A DNA stretch of 64,000 nucleotides, taken from the NCBI RefSeq assembly GCF_000350225.1, contig NW_005179004.1:288565-352564 (forward strand). Direction: 5' to 3'. Position numbers and translations under genes: made by a program. This document shows positions 63,901 through 64,000 of the stretch, piece by piece. Every line of letters starts with the position of its first letter. The first letter of the stretch is position 1. Under the pieces are notes generated by a model, which saw nothing but the letters and a program-made list of their open reading frames with translations, was not told where the DNA came from and searched no databases. Source of the DNA: Chondrus crispus (Eukaryota; Rhodophyta; Florideophyceae; Gigartinales; Gigartinaceae).

Positions 63901-64000
63901 ATGTCTAACCGCGTCCTCGATACGGTCCCCTTTGCTCCTCCCCACGACTCCGCTCTCTGGGCGGTCTTCTCGGTGTCTTGCCCCGTGCTCCTTCGCGCGC
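63901..64000 (+). CDS. Start of the antisense ORF of element C (partial)
   Basis: ATG 63901 opens a frame (MSNRVLDTVPFAPPHDS) that stays open to the end of the window, 33 codons. It lies 60 bp from the LTR and runs opposite to the element, as the 829-aa ORF of element B does (56 bp from its LTR, also beginning Met-Ser). The visible part has only faint sequence similarity to B, so the support is mainly positional. The rest is outside the window. Confidence 0.45.
   Translation, partial: MSNRVLDTVPFAPPHDSALWAVFSVSCPVLLRA

Overview
The window is eukaryotic nuclear DNA made almost entirely of transposable elements, their decayed genes and broken copies of host genes. There are no operons, rRNA or tRNA genes that I can see, and very few credible introns. 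The mixture of a chromodomain Ty3/gypsy element, a hAT, a Tigger/pogo, Harbinger-like and Tnp2-like transposases and Ulp1-type proteases, all in intron-poor sequence, fits an intron-poor alga; a florideophyte red alga is my best guess, but this is inference and not proven. A 100-N gap lies at 29193-29292.

Layout. 0.6-6.0 kb: two divergent copies of one DDE transposase, the second split by a solo LTR with a 5-bp target duplication. 6.2-9.2 kb: a Tigger fragment and a Ulp1-like protease gene carrying two in-frame stops. 9.5-10.3 kb: remnant of an HBS1-like GTPase gene, cut by LTR element A (10301-12568). Element A is cut in turn by element B (12569-25657), a nearly complete 13.1-kb Ty3/gypsy element with gag, a -1 frameshift signal, pol, a chromodomain, and a long intact ORF on the opposite strand (829 aa). 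25.9-28.5 kb: a complete Tigger/pogo element with TA duplication. 28.7-33.55 kb: a complete hAT element with 8-bp duplication, intact transposase and foreign gene pieces. 33.6-41.3 kb: hairpin-rich repeats, unidentified gene pieces and a U2A' snRNP pseudogene.

41.8-51.0 kb is the most unusual part. A plus-strand gene (broken by stops and frameshifts) encodes in order a Ulp1/SUMO-protease domain, an H2B-like histone fold, an H3-like histone fold and an Upf1/Sen1-type SF1 helicase. Converging on it is a minus-strand gene with H2A-like and H2B-like folds. Degenerate inverted sequences near 41.1 and 51.47 kb may mark the ends of one mobile unit. I know of no described element with this combination; all histone assignments are by eye and need structure-based checks.

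53.1-57.2 kb is an island of undamaged ORFs: 638 aa and 131 aa overlapping by ATGA on the plus strand, and 475+ aa on the minus strand. 58.1-59.9 kb is a satellite built of alternating 101/105-bp units folded into a long inverted repeat. 60.0-63.15 kb is a broken Tnp2/Plavaka-like transposase gene. 63159-64000 is the 3' LTR and the start of the interior of a third LTR element (C, minus strand), whose antisense ORF begins at the same place as in element B.

Genes here mostly belong to separate mobile elements; most are dead, usually by single in-frame stops. Elements A, B and C share LTR hairpins with compensating changes, so their LTR RNA is probably structured.
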